Shown here: piece by piece, positions 36,601 through 50,700 of the stretch
Numbering within the stretch: position 1 is the first letter of the stretch
Layout of the letters: every line of letters starts with the position of its first letter
From: Erythrocercus mccallii
Lineage: Eukaryota; Chordata; Aves; Passeriformes; Dicruridae
Assembly: GCA_013397435.1 (NCBI GenBank)
Contig: VZRG01001564.1
Location: forward strand, 62,001-126,000
DNA: 64,000 nt
Reading direction: 5' to 3'
Made by a program: the position numbers and the translations under genes
The notes under the pieces: model-generated
What the model was told of the DNA's origin: nothing
Databases searched by the model: none
Seen by the model: the letters and a program-made list of their open reading frames with translations, nothing else

Positions 36601-39600
36601 GGACTTGCAGAACAGAGGCAATCTTCAGCACGAATCTGTTAGAAGTATCAAATGACAGCACAGCAAAAATGAGTGTTGTAATACAGTGTGCAGCTGAGCT
36701 TTCCCAAAGGTAGCTGTGTGTGTTGGAACAATGTCCCACGTGCATCCTCTGCAGCGCCATTTGCGCAATGGAGCCTGCAGTTTGCAGGTGACCAATCTCT
36801 TACTCACCTGCACTGTGACAAAGGTGCTGAGTGTACTTTTAGCTTGTGCAATGCAGGTACAAAACGTTGTGACTCAAGCATGGAGTTGAAAAGGAGGAAA
36901 GTGAATTAAGAGCATCTGCCAGATGATAACTGCTTGTACGTGCCTATTGGAAAAGACTTCCCCGTGTTTTCAGAAGCCACCAGGTGCTGATCCCCTCTGC
37001 TCAAAATCTATGCTAAGTGTTTCTGAGACAGATTTGTACTGAGCACTAAACTTCTCCTCCTGGAGTTGGAAACCATTCTTTAAATTTTACTTGTGTGAGA
37101 AACCTTTCTGTGTGCAAACCCTGGCATGCAAGTCCAGGAGCAGCTCTGGTGAGAACCAAGGGGCAGGTTGGATGCTAAACCCCTTGAAATGCCCATGTGA
37201 CCCATGGCCCTGTCCTGCACAGTGCAGGGAAGGACCCTTCTGTGCCAGCTTGAATGGTTGTTGAAAGCAATGGGAAATGTAATGGATAAGGGGCTTGGCA
37301 CTTCAAAAGAGGCGGCCTAATTTGTGCACATAATGGCAGTCATCCAAATATTAAGCAAACATGTCAGAGATAAAATTTGCAAGACACAAATTGTAAAATT
37401 GGAGAAATATATTGTGCAGTGTGGGAAAAAGAAAAAAAGAAACTCAGAGAGACTAAAAATGTGTGCCATAATAATTTATATTCTACTACATTATGATGCA
37501 ATCTATCTTTTTCTAAAAATGAAAAATAATCATACAAAATAAATCTGCTGAAGAAATTAATTACTTGTCAAATTTCAGGTTTGAAACACAAATCATTTGA
37601 TTACAAAAGAGCACTTCAAGCCACTGATGTATGTTATTTGCTTTGCCTTTGCGTAATTTAAGAACCCAATTGACATGTCTTAATTTGGTACTTTATGAAA
37701 TTCCCTTCAGGGCCAAGACCTTTCTTTCCAGATTTCCTCCAAGTACAAATTTTTCTATGCAAAGTTCTAAGCTCTTGACATAGGTTTAACAACAGCAATA
37801 TAAATACGTTACTATAAGGGTCCCATTCCCTTTAATTTTTACCTTTTCATCACATTGCAAGCACAGAGAGAAAGCATGAGCTTCTCCATATGGAATTTTA
37901 AAGAGGTAAAGATGGAGCCATGTCAGTTGAGATGCTGCTGAAGACTGAGACACTGGGAAATCTCAGGGCAAGCATGTGCGACAGCTGTTTTAAAAAGACA
38001 CTTTAAACCTATAAATTTTAAGTTTTGATTTTATTCCTCAGATTTCTCCTTTTGATCTGAGCAAAAGGGACTAGGTAGGAGCAACAGACAATAATTGTGT
38101 GATTATATGAAAAAAAAGAGTGAATTTATTTGTTAGCAGTATTGTGATTGTCATTGGGATAGTCTTAATCACTTGGGCTTTGAAAAATGAGTTCTGGAGC
38201 AGCAGGTCTGTCAGAACAGAGACAGAAAGAAAGTCCCCAAAACTGAGACTTAGGAATGAATGAGACTTGTACCAAGTTACCTGCAGCTGGCTCTGCTTTT
38301 GCCTTGCTTCATCATTTAATGTGTGTGCACCATCCTACTTAGCTGAAATTAGTATGCAAGAAAAGATGCATCAAAGTCAGCAATTAAAGTGACTTCATTT
38401 AACTTGTTGAGACAGTTGAGTAGCTGTGTTTGATTTTGCTTAGGAAATCATTAGCACCTTAACAGAAGGCAGGAAACTTTGATCAAGATGTGATAGATGT
38501 AGATCAATATAATGTGTAAAGATTTTATTTGGCTCTGGTATTGACACCTGGTAAAAGAACTGACTTATGGACAGTTCCTTTGGAAAGTTTGCAAAATTGT
38601 TCAATGCTGGCCTAGTGTTTTATGTGAAAAATGACAAAACCAGAACTCATGTTACAGCTTATATTACTTCTTTTTATTCCTGCAAAGACTGTTTATCTGT
38701 ATTTCAAGGGATTATTTGTGAGTAGGTACATAACCTGTTCCAGTCAGTGAGATATTCCAGTGGGGATATAACTGACCAGACACTTGGCATAGGAAGATGG
38801 AAACAGCCAGGTGGTGAAACTGGGGGACACAGCTGGGCTGAGCCCGCTGTGCCATCCTGTATGACCTGAGTGGGGTTAGCAGGATCAGGAACTTCACACA
38901 CACATACTCTTGCCTTACTAAACGTCACTGTCTGCCATATCTCCTGGCAAAAGGGTGCACATTTCTCAATTGTTCTTTGTTAGGATTATGTGCTTTAATT
39001 AACTTTATTTTCCTAAGTCAATGACTCTGACAGAGCAGATGAGGGAGCAGCCAGTGGGCTTGGTGGAGGTGAGCAGTACAGGGGAACCCCCAGGCTTCTT
39101 TGAGATTATCTGTAAGTGGTCTGGTGGGGAATATGCAGGAATTATCTTCCTTTCAGGCTGGAGCCCCTCTGTGCTGGTCTGGTTTGGGGTGCAGAGGGTG
39201 CAGCCCTAGGTGAATACTTGTGCTCAGCAGCGCTGAGCCCAGCCACCTGCATGTACCCACATGTGTCTTCTAATTCTGCACACCCAGCTTTGTTTTTACT
39301 CCCTGATGGAGCTGCTTGTGCACATATTTTGATGGATTTAAAAGGACTCAGCTCTATGTACCATGGTAGTTGCACTATCCATCACAGAAAAGTTGTAGGC
39401 TATGTTCATATCTCCATTGTCCTTTAGCCTTCTCTTTTCTGCTGCCTGAAGCTGTGAGCGGTTTGGAAAGGTCCTACGGCACTACCTTATTCCTCAAATC
39501 ACTGGCTGGAGACCTTACCTGTGTAGTACTCCCATAACAAAATGCTGAAAGTGCTTGTTCACCTTGAGGGGGACAAAGGGAATTTTCTTTTTTAAATGCA

Positions 39601-42600
39601 CTTTAGAATTTTTAGGATTTTTGAGAAGGGACAGGGGACATTTGACTATCTGTATTGCTTTAACCTGCTCTCTTTTATCAGGATCCTGTTAATGTCATTC
39701 CCTGACTCTCCTGGATCTGTACAGCATTTCCTTTGGAGGATAAGCATTTGCAATTCTTTATTTAACTTAAAGGTACAGTCACGTAAGAGTGTTTAGTGTT
39801 CTCAAGGGAAGGAAAGCTGAAATGGAGGGTTGATTTATGTGAATAATCAGGTTGGCATGAATAATTATGGTATTTAATAGAAGAGAAACTTTAAACACCT
39901 TAGCAAATGTGTCACTGTGTGAAGTTATAGAGCAGTTTGATGACTTATTTGGGTCTAAATTTATGTTGGACTTGGCTCTGCAGAGCATTGCAAGGGAGTG
40001 AAATTCCAGGCTGGCTGCAGTCAGCAGGAATTGAAGACAGCAGTGCTTGGCTCAGTAGTACTCACATCTCTTTCAGGATTGAGCCCTTCCCACTATGTGA
40101 AGATAATACTATTTACTGAGGTGGATATTGCAGTTATTACTTAACCTTTACAATGTACTTCTAGGATGAAGATTCCCTCTTTGTCAACTTCTTTGAGTTT
40201 CTCTATGTCTTATGATAGATGAAGTTTGTTGGACCCCAGCTTTAAAATTTCATTTGAAATACACACAAAAATTTGTAGCCTACCTGGTTATGGAGAAAAT
40301 GACAAAATAATTCAAATGTAACAAAGTTAGCCTTGTAGAAAAGGAACAAGATCCAGGCTGGTTTTAGTTTTTCAGAATTTCCTATGACAGTGATTAAAGA
40401 GAGAATAGTAGTGACATCAACAGTACCCAGATACTACGAGTATTGCTTAATATAGGGAATCCATACATCCATATACTTAAAGACTAGCTAGTACCTATTT
40501 TGAAAGCACGCTCAAAGGAGCCAGCAAGTTCAATAACCCAGTAAGCCTGACACCTTGGAGAGGCTAGAGATGGGCTGCATCTCTTTTCCATAGTAACTAA
40601 AGAAGAGCTTATATGCACATATGGTGCAACCTTCCAGCTCAGCTATGATGTGAGCAGGCTGACCCCTGAAGAGGGGATAAGGAGGCACCCGTAGCTTCTA
40701 CAGGAGACATGGTAACACTTGCCCTCCTGCAGCCCAGAACAGGAGGACTTTCAAAGCAAGAAAGGAGAAAACTGCATTACTCCAAATCCAGTGCCCTAAT
40801 AATGAGTTTACTGGCACTTGAAGTGAGAATAGCCCCATCACTTTTAAATCTGTGTGTTTTGGCTTTTCAACCTGAGTAAGATCCAAGTCTCAGATGGAAG
40901 GAGTTCAAGAATGAAAGAACACCAGAAGTACATGAATAACACACATGCACACAAATCAAGTTTTTCTCGAGTTCCTGATTCACATCCTTTGATGTATTCT
41001 ACTTTTCCTCCCTTCCTAGAAAAAGCACTGGGGACAGAAAAAGAGCAAAAAAAATATTTCCAAATAACCCCTCACAGCTACAAATTATAAATATTTCATA
41101 TTTTGAGTTATTTCTGTTTCATGTGTTCCCAAATAGCATTTAATTTCTTCCTCTCTTCCCGCCTCTAGCTTTAATTAAGTCTCATCCCTTACCTGTCAAA
41201 CCTTGATGCCCACTTTGTAACAGCTTGCTTCCAGGTGAGTTTTCCTGGGCTAATTCAGACCTGTTCTGTGTTTTCAGAGATTCATGGTAAGACTCTCTCT
41301 GTAGCCCAGCTCTGACCAAGTGATTAGCAAGGAATTTCCAATTCGTGCTTCTCCTTGACTCACAAAATTGAGCTGGTACAGAACAAAGCAAAATAAATAA
41401 GAAGCAAGCCAAATAATTCAGAAGAGGGATCTCAGTTTAAGTGTCATCTGCCTCATATCTGCTGTGAAAATGGTAGGTCTAAATTCCAGCTTTAATGTGC
41501 AGACTGCCCACATACTGGATTTTATTTCTCTGTACACATCTGTCATTTGGCAACAGATTCATCTCAAGTGCTGAGCTCGCTCCTTGAGCTGGAGCTGCAT
41601 GTGCTCAGTGTCTCCCCAGCTGGTTGGTGCTGTTGTGGCCCAGGGTCCCTGCAGCTGCTTTATTCCCTCTGGAAAATTTCCATTCTTGCTTGTGGAGGAA
41701 CTTTGGATTTGCAGTGCTTTGAATGTTGATCCAAATCAATAATCTGTACTCATCTCAGAATATTAATTTAATTATCTATCAGAAGTCATTTAATAAAATG
41801 AATTTTTGCCCTGTATATTCTGCAGTGGAGAGCCAAATTTTTCTAATTTAGTAGCTACTCCCATTCATGTGCTATCTCCTTGGATGTCTTCGGGGTCAGG
41901 TCCTTGATGGTGTCAGTGTGTTCTCAGAGGCAGGACAGATGTAACTGTATATATGAAATACAGAGCTTTGAACTACAGCAAGACAGACACTTCCACAGGG
42001 AAAAATTGCTATACATAGAAATACAGGATTTTGTACTGTAATTTTAATCGTACTCCATTTAAAGTCTTTCTGTAATCCTAGGTGAGCAGTCCTGTTTCAT
42101 GTTGCCTGTACCCAGTCTGCTCGCTGTGCTGCAACACACAGGTGCTGCACATCCTCCTCCTTGCTGTCTTACAAACTTATTTAATATATATCAGCCAATT
42201 CAGACCTGCTAAAGGAATATCCAGTTTGTGATCTCACAGGCGTAGGGAGTAGGGGAGAACATAAAAGGGATGGAAATTGTAGACTAAAATTCCTTTTCTT
42301 TTCTGGCTTCATATGCTTTGATCAGCTGGGGTCCAGCAGTGCCTCATATTCAGAGCCCATATTGGGCATAGTCTCCTCCTAAAAAATTATTGTCACAAGT
42401 GACTCTTGGAGATAAAGGCTGATATGAACAGGCTGACTGGCATCTTCTCCATGCTTTGCTTTTTCATGCCTCCATGGGTGTGGCTACACATAACAGTCTA
42501 GTGGAGTGAACTTTCACTCAAATATATTTTTCTCAAATATAGTTTTACTCTGTTTTACAACTCATGTTCTGAACAGGCCTATCCAGGGTGAAAAGGTGTG

Positions 42601-43335
42601 TAGGTTTGGACCAAAAAGGGAGCAATCCATAACAGGCTGAAGTGAAGGTTTTTAGAGATGGTGTTATTTATATGCCTCACTGTTCCATACTGTGCCTCAT
42701 GTGCTATGTTACACATTAAGACTTCTCAATATCTTTTAGTTGAAAACCTCCCCAGTATTTTTCCTGATTAAGAGCTGATGCTCTTCTCACAAGCTCTTTG
42801 TACCTCTAATAAAGCCTGCTTTCTCCCAGGCAATCTTGAGGCATGCTGGGACCCTGCAGTCGGCTGTGTCCTCTCACTCCAGTGCTGGCCTATGACCTTA
42901 CAAGTAGGGTCAGTCAACATGCTACAAAGCTTTCCTTGCCATTTATCAAATAACAAAGCAACCCAAATTACATAGTTTCTATAGCAGGCCACTACAGTAT
43001 GTAAACTGCAGAGAGGGCTTACACTGCTGGCTCATTCTGAGGTGCCGACAACATGAAAGGCCCTTTCGTTCCAGTGCCCAGAGCCTGTATTTGCCTATCT
43101 CACCTACTACCAGGAAACAAAGGCGCTGCAGAGGTTGAGCAAGCAAATGGAAAATGAAAATGGAAGAAAAAACAACTGCCTGTCTTCGAAGAAATGTTTG
43201 TCTAAAATGTATGCAGACATGTCTCAGGCAGTTTATAGGTGCTGAGGGCCCCTTTATCTGGCTGAGAATTGCTCTCCCTCTGCAGTAATAGAGTCAAAAA
43301 AAGGTTGAGGCAGAGTCTTCTTTAACTGTATAATG
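33616..43335. other. Long unrecognised non-coding stretch, no gene seen
   Basis: Nearly 10 kb of mostly AT-rich single-copy DNA. GC-richer patches at 36280-36610 and 38740-38890 hold short frames, generally opposed by frames on the other strand. No CR1, SINE, LTR or DNA transposon was recognised by eye, but very diverged repeats could be hidden. No splice-flanked conserved frame stood out. Confidence 0.5.
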
Positions 43336-43339
43336 TATT

Positions 43340-43400
43340 TATCCTCCCAACTGGTGAAATGCTCAATAGCTGTCATGATTAATCAATTGTATTAGTATTT
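43340..43400. promoter_or_regulatory. Palindromic homeodomain motif cluster
   Basis: The palindrome TGATTAATCA at 43376-43385 lies in TCATGATTAATCAATTG, with overlapping TAAT cores on both strands. Such dimeric sites suit paired-class or PBX-HOX-type factors. A single site has little predictive value. Confidence 0.2.
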
Positions 43401-43884
43401 CATCTCAGCCAGTCCCAGTCATGCGTATCACTACAGATGTATTTTCCAAGATGTGCAGCAGCATTGCCAGTGCTGCCAGAATCAGCTTTCCTAGTCTTGG
43501 AGCAGTAAGAACATATCATCAGGTGAAATTTGTCATTATTCAGAAAGCCTACTCAAAGCTGCGAATGAATTAAGCTGTGGAGAGACCTCCCCTTCAAAAT
43601 CTATCTACTTCAATGAGAGAAGCTACTGCTCCTGTCCATTCCATGTCCACTCTCAGGCTTTACTGCCTTTGCTGGTCTGCCAGGGGGCTTCATGTCAAGT
43701 GAGTATGGCTGGATGGGCACAGACCTGTCATGTAAACAGTGTAAACAAGTCCTCTTTATTTTGCTTGAGCTCTATAAAGTGTCTGTATCTCCACAAGGGA
43801 AGTGGTCACAGGCATTTGAGGTTTGTCATCTGCCTATTAATGGAGCTGCACTTAGAAGGAAATGTGTGCTCACAGTTCAGGATC

Positions 43885-44042
43885 TGGCTGGTGGTGAATT
43901 CTTCACCTTCGGAGATGTTCAGAAGTCCACTTGACAAAGTCCTGCACGCCCTCCTTCAGCTCACCCTGCTCAGTTGGGGGTGGGATGAGATGACTTACAG
44001 AGGTCTCTTCCCACTTCATCTGTCCTGGGTGATTCTGTGGTT
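43885..44042 (+). mobile_element. CR1 LINE, 5'-truncated 3' end
   Basis: A + strand copy. A 'cttcggagatgttcagaagt' block is followed by 'tcagctcaccctgctcagtt' and 'gggatgagatgacttacaga'. It continues with 'ggtctcttccca' and ends in 'gggtgattctgtgg', the start of the ATTCTGTG-type terminal repeat. All blocks are in CR1 order. The start boundary is approximate. A second, opposite-strand CR1 begins about 860 bp downstream. Confidence 0.88.
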
Positions 44043-44900
44043 TAGTGCCCTACATTGAGCGTGGAACCTCCTCTGAATTTCAGTGCTGCTGAACAGCTTC
44101 CAAGGATGGAAGGGATGGAATGAACAGGTAGAGAGCAAACTTTGAAAAGGAGCTAATGTGTATTGGCATGAGGCTATCCACATACATCCACAGAGAAACT
44201 TTTCCAACTTTTTTTTTTTGAATCAGCAAAACAGTTGTTTTAATGAAAGGAGCTTATCTAGGCAGAAAGTAGGAAAGAGAAGCAAGGGATGAGTGCAAGT
44301 GGGATGAATGGTGATTGCACAAGAGTTGGCAAATGCAACTATTTCCAAATATAATGGCATTAAGTGTTCATTGTGAAATTAGATCAGCTTTTTAAGAGCT
44401 GCAGGGTGAAAAAACACAGTGTTCAGCTAATTAGACAAAGTAAAAAGATAATGTTAAATTCTTTTCCTTCAAAAAGTATTTGTCTGCACTACCATGAATT
44501 TTAAAATAGAACTGCTAGAGATGGCAATGTTATCAAGTGATCTGCCATTAAAGGAATTATAATTCAGGTCTTTTTAATTCCCTATTGTGGAAATCTTTAA
44601 ATTAGAATATATCTAAACTGTACAAATCTGTAGTTCTCCTAGAACAATGCTGACACAGTTCTCTGATGTTCATTAAAAATTTTTATGCCTTGATTTCTAT
44701 ATAATGGAACATGAAGAAATTTAACTACATTTACTGGATTTTGTGCCCAATCCAGCTAATTACTAAAGCATCTGCCCAACTTTCAACATATAAGTAGTTT
44801 AATCAAAGTTGGTAAGACTACTGACATGCTGAAATGAGCTGAAACTGTAGTTGCCATTCTTCGAGTGTCATGAGTCCAAGGCTATGACTCCTATCACAAG
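44043..44900. other. AT-rich spacer between two CR1 copies
   Basis: AT-rich DNA with a 10-bp T run at about 44210-44219. There is no long frame and no recognised repeat. It separates two oppositely oriented CR1 fragments. Confidence 0.6.
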
Positions 44901-45117
44901 TCACAGAGTCACAGAATATGCTGACCTGGAAGGGACCCACAAGGATTATTGACTCCAGCTCCTGGTCCTGCTCAGGACACCCCAAGAGTCACACCGTGTG
45001 CCTGAGAGCCTTGTCCAAACATTTCTTGAACTCTGCCAGGTTTGGGGGCTGAGACCACTGCCCTGGGGAGCTGTTCCAGCACCCAACTGCCCTCTGAGTG
45101 AAGAACTTTCTCCTAAG
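44901..45117 (-). mobile_element. CR1 LINE 3' end, best preserved copy
   Basis: In - strand orientation. The + strand begins with two octamer-type repeats (TCACAGAG, TCACAGAA), which are the CR1 3' terminus. It then reads 'gctgacctggaagggaccca', a 'caagagtcacaccgtgtgcc' block, 'tgagagccttgtccaaaca', 'ggggagctgttccagcaccc' and 'gagtgaagaactttctccta'. The blocks are nearly contiguous, with few visible changes from the subfamily as I recall it. It is therefore younger than the other copies. It is truncated at about 217 bp, with no coding sequence. Confidence 0.95.
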
Positions 45118-47756
45118 TCAAGAAGTTAAACATCAAATGTATACCAAGTTGAGAATATTAGAACTGACCTCAAATGAGTTTAGTTTTGATAACTTACAGC
45201 TGTACATTTAAAACCACATTACTCTTGTATATGTTTATTGGCAGTTAAAAGTGCTTTGCTCAGAAACTTTGGGGTTCTTTAGTAGACTCTAGCAGCAAGA
45301 AAGCTTGGTGATCAAGCTCCTTGAAAATTAAAATAAAATCCTATTTTTCAGAGGAAAATTGGTTTGTGCTTTCAACAGATACTTTATAGTCTTTCATTAA
45401 CAATGCAATTTGACCATTTTTTTTTTCCTTTATCCAAGGAATATAACATTACCTACTGTAGCACAAATGATGTTACTGAGTATATACTTCCTTTCTGTTT
45501 GACTCTTAACTTTTTTCTATCTTTCTGTTGTTGCTAAAGCTCTTTGAGATTGAAAGGGTTGGTGCAGGATTGGGGCATAATTTGAAACAGGCATTTGGTT
45601 AATGTCAGAAGTTTGTCTAGGGGTTTTTTGAGTTTGGATGAGATATGCTATCCTTCTCCTAAAGATACCATGTACCAAATTACTTATTTTGTTCCTCTTA
45701 TCCCAGATACAAAAAAAAATTTAATGATGCATTTATCCTTAAGCATGTGCTACATATATCCTTGTGTAAGGATGTGAGTGTGTACTGGTGTAGGTTGCTG
45801 AATTAAGGGCCAGAAGCACATAGTAATTTGAGTATAAAATATCTGTCCCTGGGGGCCACGGGCATGCTTTTCATAGTATAACATTTCCAGTATTTGCTGC
45901 AAACACAGTCAGCCCTAAACAAATCTGAAAATAACTCCCCAACTCATGCCACTTGTCTGTGTTACCACATGTTGCTTGTTGATGGGGAGGCAAGGAGCTG
46001 CTCCTGTCAGAGCTGTGGGCAGGGCAGTGCTCAGCCTTGGGACAAACCTTGTCATGATGGGGATCACCCCATGCTCAGGGCTCTGGAGAAGGTGCCCAAC
46101 TCTCTCACAATCTGTGGGCCATAAGGAGCTACTAAGAAGCGTTGGTTCAGATAATTAAAAGTATATTTTCAAGCTATAATTCTGAGGTCGTGCACTGCCA
46201 TTCAAATATTTGATTTCGTATAATTGAACAGTGTGTTACTGTTCCTGATGAATACATTCTGTCTTAAGAATTTTGTCTTATTGCTTTTATTTGGGGCCTA
46301 TCTGGAGAATATTGTGCCTGGCATGGAAGTTAGTTACTAGCTTACTGGAACTTTTTTTCAGAGTTGTAAGGGATTTTCTTAGCCTGTCTCAAATTAATGA
46401 AGTGTACTTAAAAGAAACTTGCAGTTCTTTGTCTGCAGATGGAAAGACTCCCACAGGCTTCTGTAGAAGCTAGTCTGGGTGTAGAGATGAAAAAGATTCT
46501 TAATGCTGATGAAACCTTGCATATATGGAAAACATTGAAGAACTCTCTTTGTAAATGATCTGCCCACTGCAGTCCTGAATAAATTAGTCCAAACATAAGT
46601 AATATTACCAGTCAACAACTAAAACCAATTGTCCATCAATAGTTCTGTATTATTTTGTAACTAAGAACAACTGCACACTAATTTTGTGATGTGTTTACAT
46701 ATCGGATTAAAGGAAAAAAAAGTGGTTGAGGATAAAGCTTTCTTTATGAATTTTTTACATTTTTCAGATCATCTTTAATGGAATGATAAAGTATTTTCTG
46801 AAGGAAAAAACCCCAAACATGTCCTGGACAAATGGCTCTTGCTTTGAGACTGTTTTCATTATTATTAAAATAGCAAGTAGTTAGAATCGGTGATCCATGA
46901 AGTTTTGGTTGGAAACAAAAGAAATCATAAGAATTTACCTGTTTACAAAAACTAGATTCTCTCCAACTAGAAATGGTTTCTGCTAATGTGAGAACAGCAT
47001 AATGTAAATTTGCACAGTGTGTAAATAACACTTCATTAAGCTCCTTTTTCCTTCTGAAAGTATCTTGTCTTCAACAGAAGGGCAAATTCTACCAAGTGGA
47101 ACTGCTTTCACCTTTGCATGATAGAGATGTAATTGAAAGTAGCCCGAGGTGTTCTTCTTGTGCTATTTATTTAAGGTATTTATACAAGAATAAAAACCAT
47201 TGGGATGAAACCTCACATATCTACAGTAGTCTGTCTGCAGTAAGGATAATATTGATTGCTATGGCAGAAAACTCTGAAGCCAGGTCACCTTCCAGCCATT
47301 GATTGTCTTCTTTCAGACTGCCAGTGGTGGCTGCATTAATTGCATTCCTGATCTTAGCAATTTCTTATGTTTTTTTCTTATTTTACCTCCATCCATTTTC
47401 CTAAAATGATTGAAATGGAAAAAAAGACCCCTTGAAATAGATGCTAGAGGAGTTTCAAAGAAAAATATTTTTTAAATGCTAATCAACAACATTAAATAAA
47501 ATCACTGTCTTTCCATTGGCAAGCCATAGCCCAATTTTAGAACATGGGCAGAAAAGAAAACCAGGAAGAAAACCAAGGCTGCTTTGGAAAGATTCCTGGG
47601 AGACAGCAAAAAACAAGAGGAGGTGATCTGCAGTCTCATGTTGGATGTTTTAATCTGGAAGTCTATTTCATTTAAGGTAGGGCTTGCTGACATTTATCTG
47701 TCTTTATTGCAAAAGTATTTACATGCTTACACCTATTTTAGCTGGTTTCTTTCACA
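45118..47756. other. Unique non-coding sequence, no gene seen
   Basis: AT-rich DNA with a T run at about 45418-45426. A small GC-richer patch at 45960-46110 holds two overlapping short frames. No repeat family, exon or RNA gene was recognised. Confidence 0.55.
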
Positions 47757-47776
47757 TGTGTGTGTGTGTGTGTGTG
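47757..47776 (+). repeat. (TG)10 microsatellite
   Basis: Ten uninterrupted TG units, followed by TCTG. A simple dinucleotide repeat that is likely length-polymorphic. Confidence 0.95.
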
Positions 47777-50700
47777 TCTGTAGCTCTACACACGTAAATT
47801 GGGTAACATAATCTGTGACTGAAAGATGATGTTTGTTCAGTTCCATAAATAATAATGATAAAGGAAAGACTTCATATTCTTTCACAGTTTGAACAAAACA
47901 GCTTTACTGCCAGGAGATATGGCTGGGGTTCTTACAATTTGATGGTAGCCAAATTTTGTTAGTGTTCCTTTAAAATTCATATTAAAGATTAGGGCTATTC
48001 AGAGCTCCAGGTCTTAGATCCTGTAATGGGTTTTAAGTTTGGGTTGTAAGAGTTGATTGAGTCTAAGTGTCAGCATGGAGAATGGTTTTCCAAAGAAGTG
48101 TGATGAAAAGGTTTCCCAGAGCTTCCTCAAGGCTTGTTCAAACCCACTGCCCAGCTATCCAAGGATTTGTGTCCTATCATCAAAGCCTTCTCACCAATTA
48201 CAACTGCAGCTATGGGCAAGAGGAAAGGAAAAGGTAACTCAGCTGTGTTCAGCAATACAGCCTATGAATCCACAGAACCTCTACAAACACAGGTGTGGGT
48301 TGTTTGTATGGGCAGCACTGCAGAGCAGAAACCTTCCCTCAAAGTGGGAGACTGCCATGGAGGAAAGTAACTGTGTTCTCAAGAAGAAAAAGCAGGAGCA
48401 CAGCAAGGCTCCAGGAGACACTTTGAAGATTTTTTCACTCTTTTGCCATCCTTAGTTCTAATGTTGGCAGTTTATACCCCCAAATCAAGGTGTTTCTCTG
48501 GGTCAGTGCTTTTAAAGCCTGGATAAGCCACTGATAACCAATTTATAGCCATTTTCTGTTAACCTTCTCCAGCTCCCCTGTGGTGCAGCACTTTTTCCAC
48601 ATTCCTCAAGTGAACATTGCATCCCCAAGCAGACCTGGAAATTACGCCTTTTCTTTTTTCCCTCTTTCAAATTCTCAGCTGATTTCAGCTGTGATGAAAG
48701 CTGACTCCAAAACTAAACAGGTACTATTAATTGTCAGGAACACTGACAAAGTCAATTTGAAAATATCAAGACATTTATGATTCCATGCAGCAAAATAAAA
48801 TCATGAGTTTCTTTAACTATTGGGTTTATTGAATTAGGTACAATAAAACACTGATGTTGCTTTTTACTCAATTTCCTAATTTAAGAGCATTTGACATACA
48901 TTTTTCATGCTAACGTATTTGTATGTTAATTTGATTCTTAATAAGGAGGATAGAAAATATTAATTTTTCTTTTATATGAGCTCTTATATAGAGGTCAGGC
49001 AAGATTTCAAAGAGCATGCTATGCTAATAGTATAAGTCCAGACACCTTACACATGCCAGAAAAAGAACATCTGTAAATGCTGTTACGGGGGGGCAGATGT
49101 GCCATTAAGTTTCAAAGGCTTGGAAAGGCATGTGGAAGCTGCCTCAGATAATACACAGCTGACAAATTAACAGTTTCTGGTATGAGGATCTTTTAAAAGG
49201 CTTTTATTTTTTATTAACATGTGTGGAGAAAGTACAGTTAAAGAGCGGATATGTTGGGTTGTTGCAATAACAGTTCCAATACCCAATGTGAAAGGCCACC
49301 TCCCCTTCAAATGGCTTGAATTGGAATACATTTCATAAACATAGTGGAAAAGAAAAAGCTCTCCTCACCTTCCTTTGCCTAGGTGAAATATTCCTTTGGG
49401 AAATATGTCCAGCGAGACTGATTTCCAGGCTGGTGCTACACAGCAGATATGCCTGGTATATTCACTTCTTTTCCACTGTCTTTCTTACATTGATCATAAA
49501 CCAAATGTAAGTCCCTTTGTACCCATCCCTCTTACAGACAGCTGCAGCTTTGGTGTGGTGTCTTGTTTAGGAACAGCAACAGCTGCCCAAAGGTCATGAT
49601 TTGCTTATTCCTTCAAATCATACACATTCCACTTAGAAACTTTGTTTTTACAGGGGATTTAATAAATAAAAATGAGAATGGTAGTATTGTTATCTGAGAG
49701 GATCAGATGTGTCATGTAAACTGTAGAGTCAGGCACCTGCGCCCATCAAATATTTAAGAAAACATCCTAGGATAAAATGTAGCACAATTCTCTAATTTTA
49801 AAATGTCTTCCCACAGTACAAAAGCCATCCTCATGGATACTTCGTTTCTAAAGGAAAGAAGGCTTAAAATGATATTTGATAATCAGATTTCTCCACCTCT
49901 ATCCTTGTTCTTTAAATCTATATTTTAAAATAAGCAAGAATACTTTTCCCCAAACTTCAGTCAATGTTTTACCTTTATAAGAGTTTTTTTTCAACACAAC
50001 TCAACCACTCTCTATATTGCTTGAATTTTTTACAGGCAACAATTTTATATGTGGATAAAGTACTAAACACTAAAGTGCTGTTCTAGTGTTACACATAGTG
50101 CTCAGTGGAAACATAAATTCAGAATTAACATCACACTGAGGAGTAGCTGAAGACATTTTAAGAAATGTCCCAAATTACTTCAGTGTCTAGTAGCCAGACG
50201 GAAACAAAAAGCACACACATTGCAAGATGTTCTGAACCTTTCTATCAAAAATAATAAATGGAGATGTTTGTTAAGGTTGTTGAGTTACAATTTGACACAG
50301 AACACTGCAAAATAGATTAGACTGGGGGAACATATTCAATAGTCCTGTTCAATAACATCTATCTACTAATTGCTGCCAGTTAGGAAAAAGTAAAAGAGCC
50401 AGCTCTGTTTCATCTGATTTTGTAAAGAACCAAAAATAGTGCATGATTTTGATACAGAAGGACATCTGTAAATGACAAGAGCTTTACTGAAATATTTCAT
50501 TTCAGTAGCAGTAAAAAGAGCCTACTGCTCAAATCATTAAGTGGCTAAAAATCTAGCATTCTTTTGGAAGACTTTGCAAGTTTGCATTAAGCATGCTTTC
50601 AGTTGTCAGGCTCCTGTTGTGACATATTGTTTGAGTCAGACTTCATCAATCTACAAAGCATTACTTGAGGTCTGATGGCATGTGCCTACACCCAATATAC

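Noticed and set aside
48057..48455. 132-codon + strand frame with a second phase open beside it
   Set aside because: Two phases are open over the same interval and neither resembles a protein family. Compositional chance is the simpler explanation.
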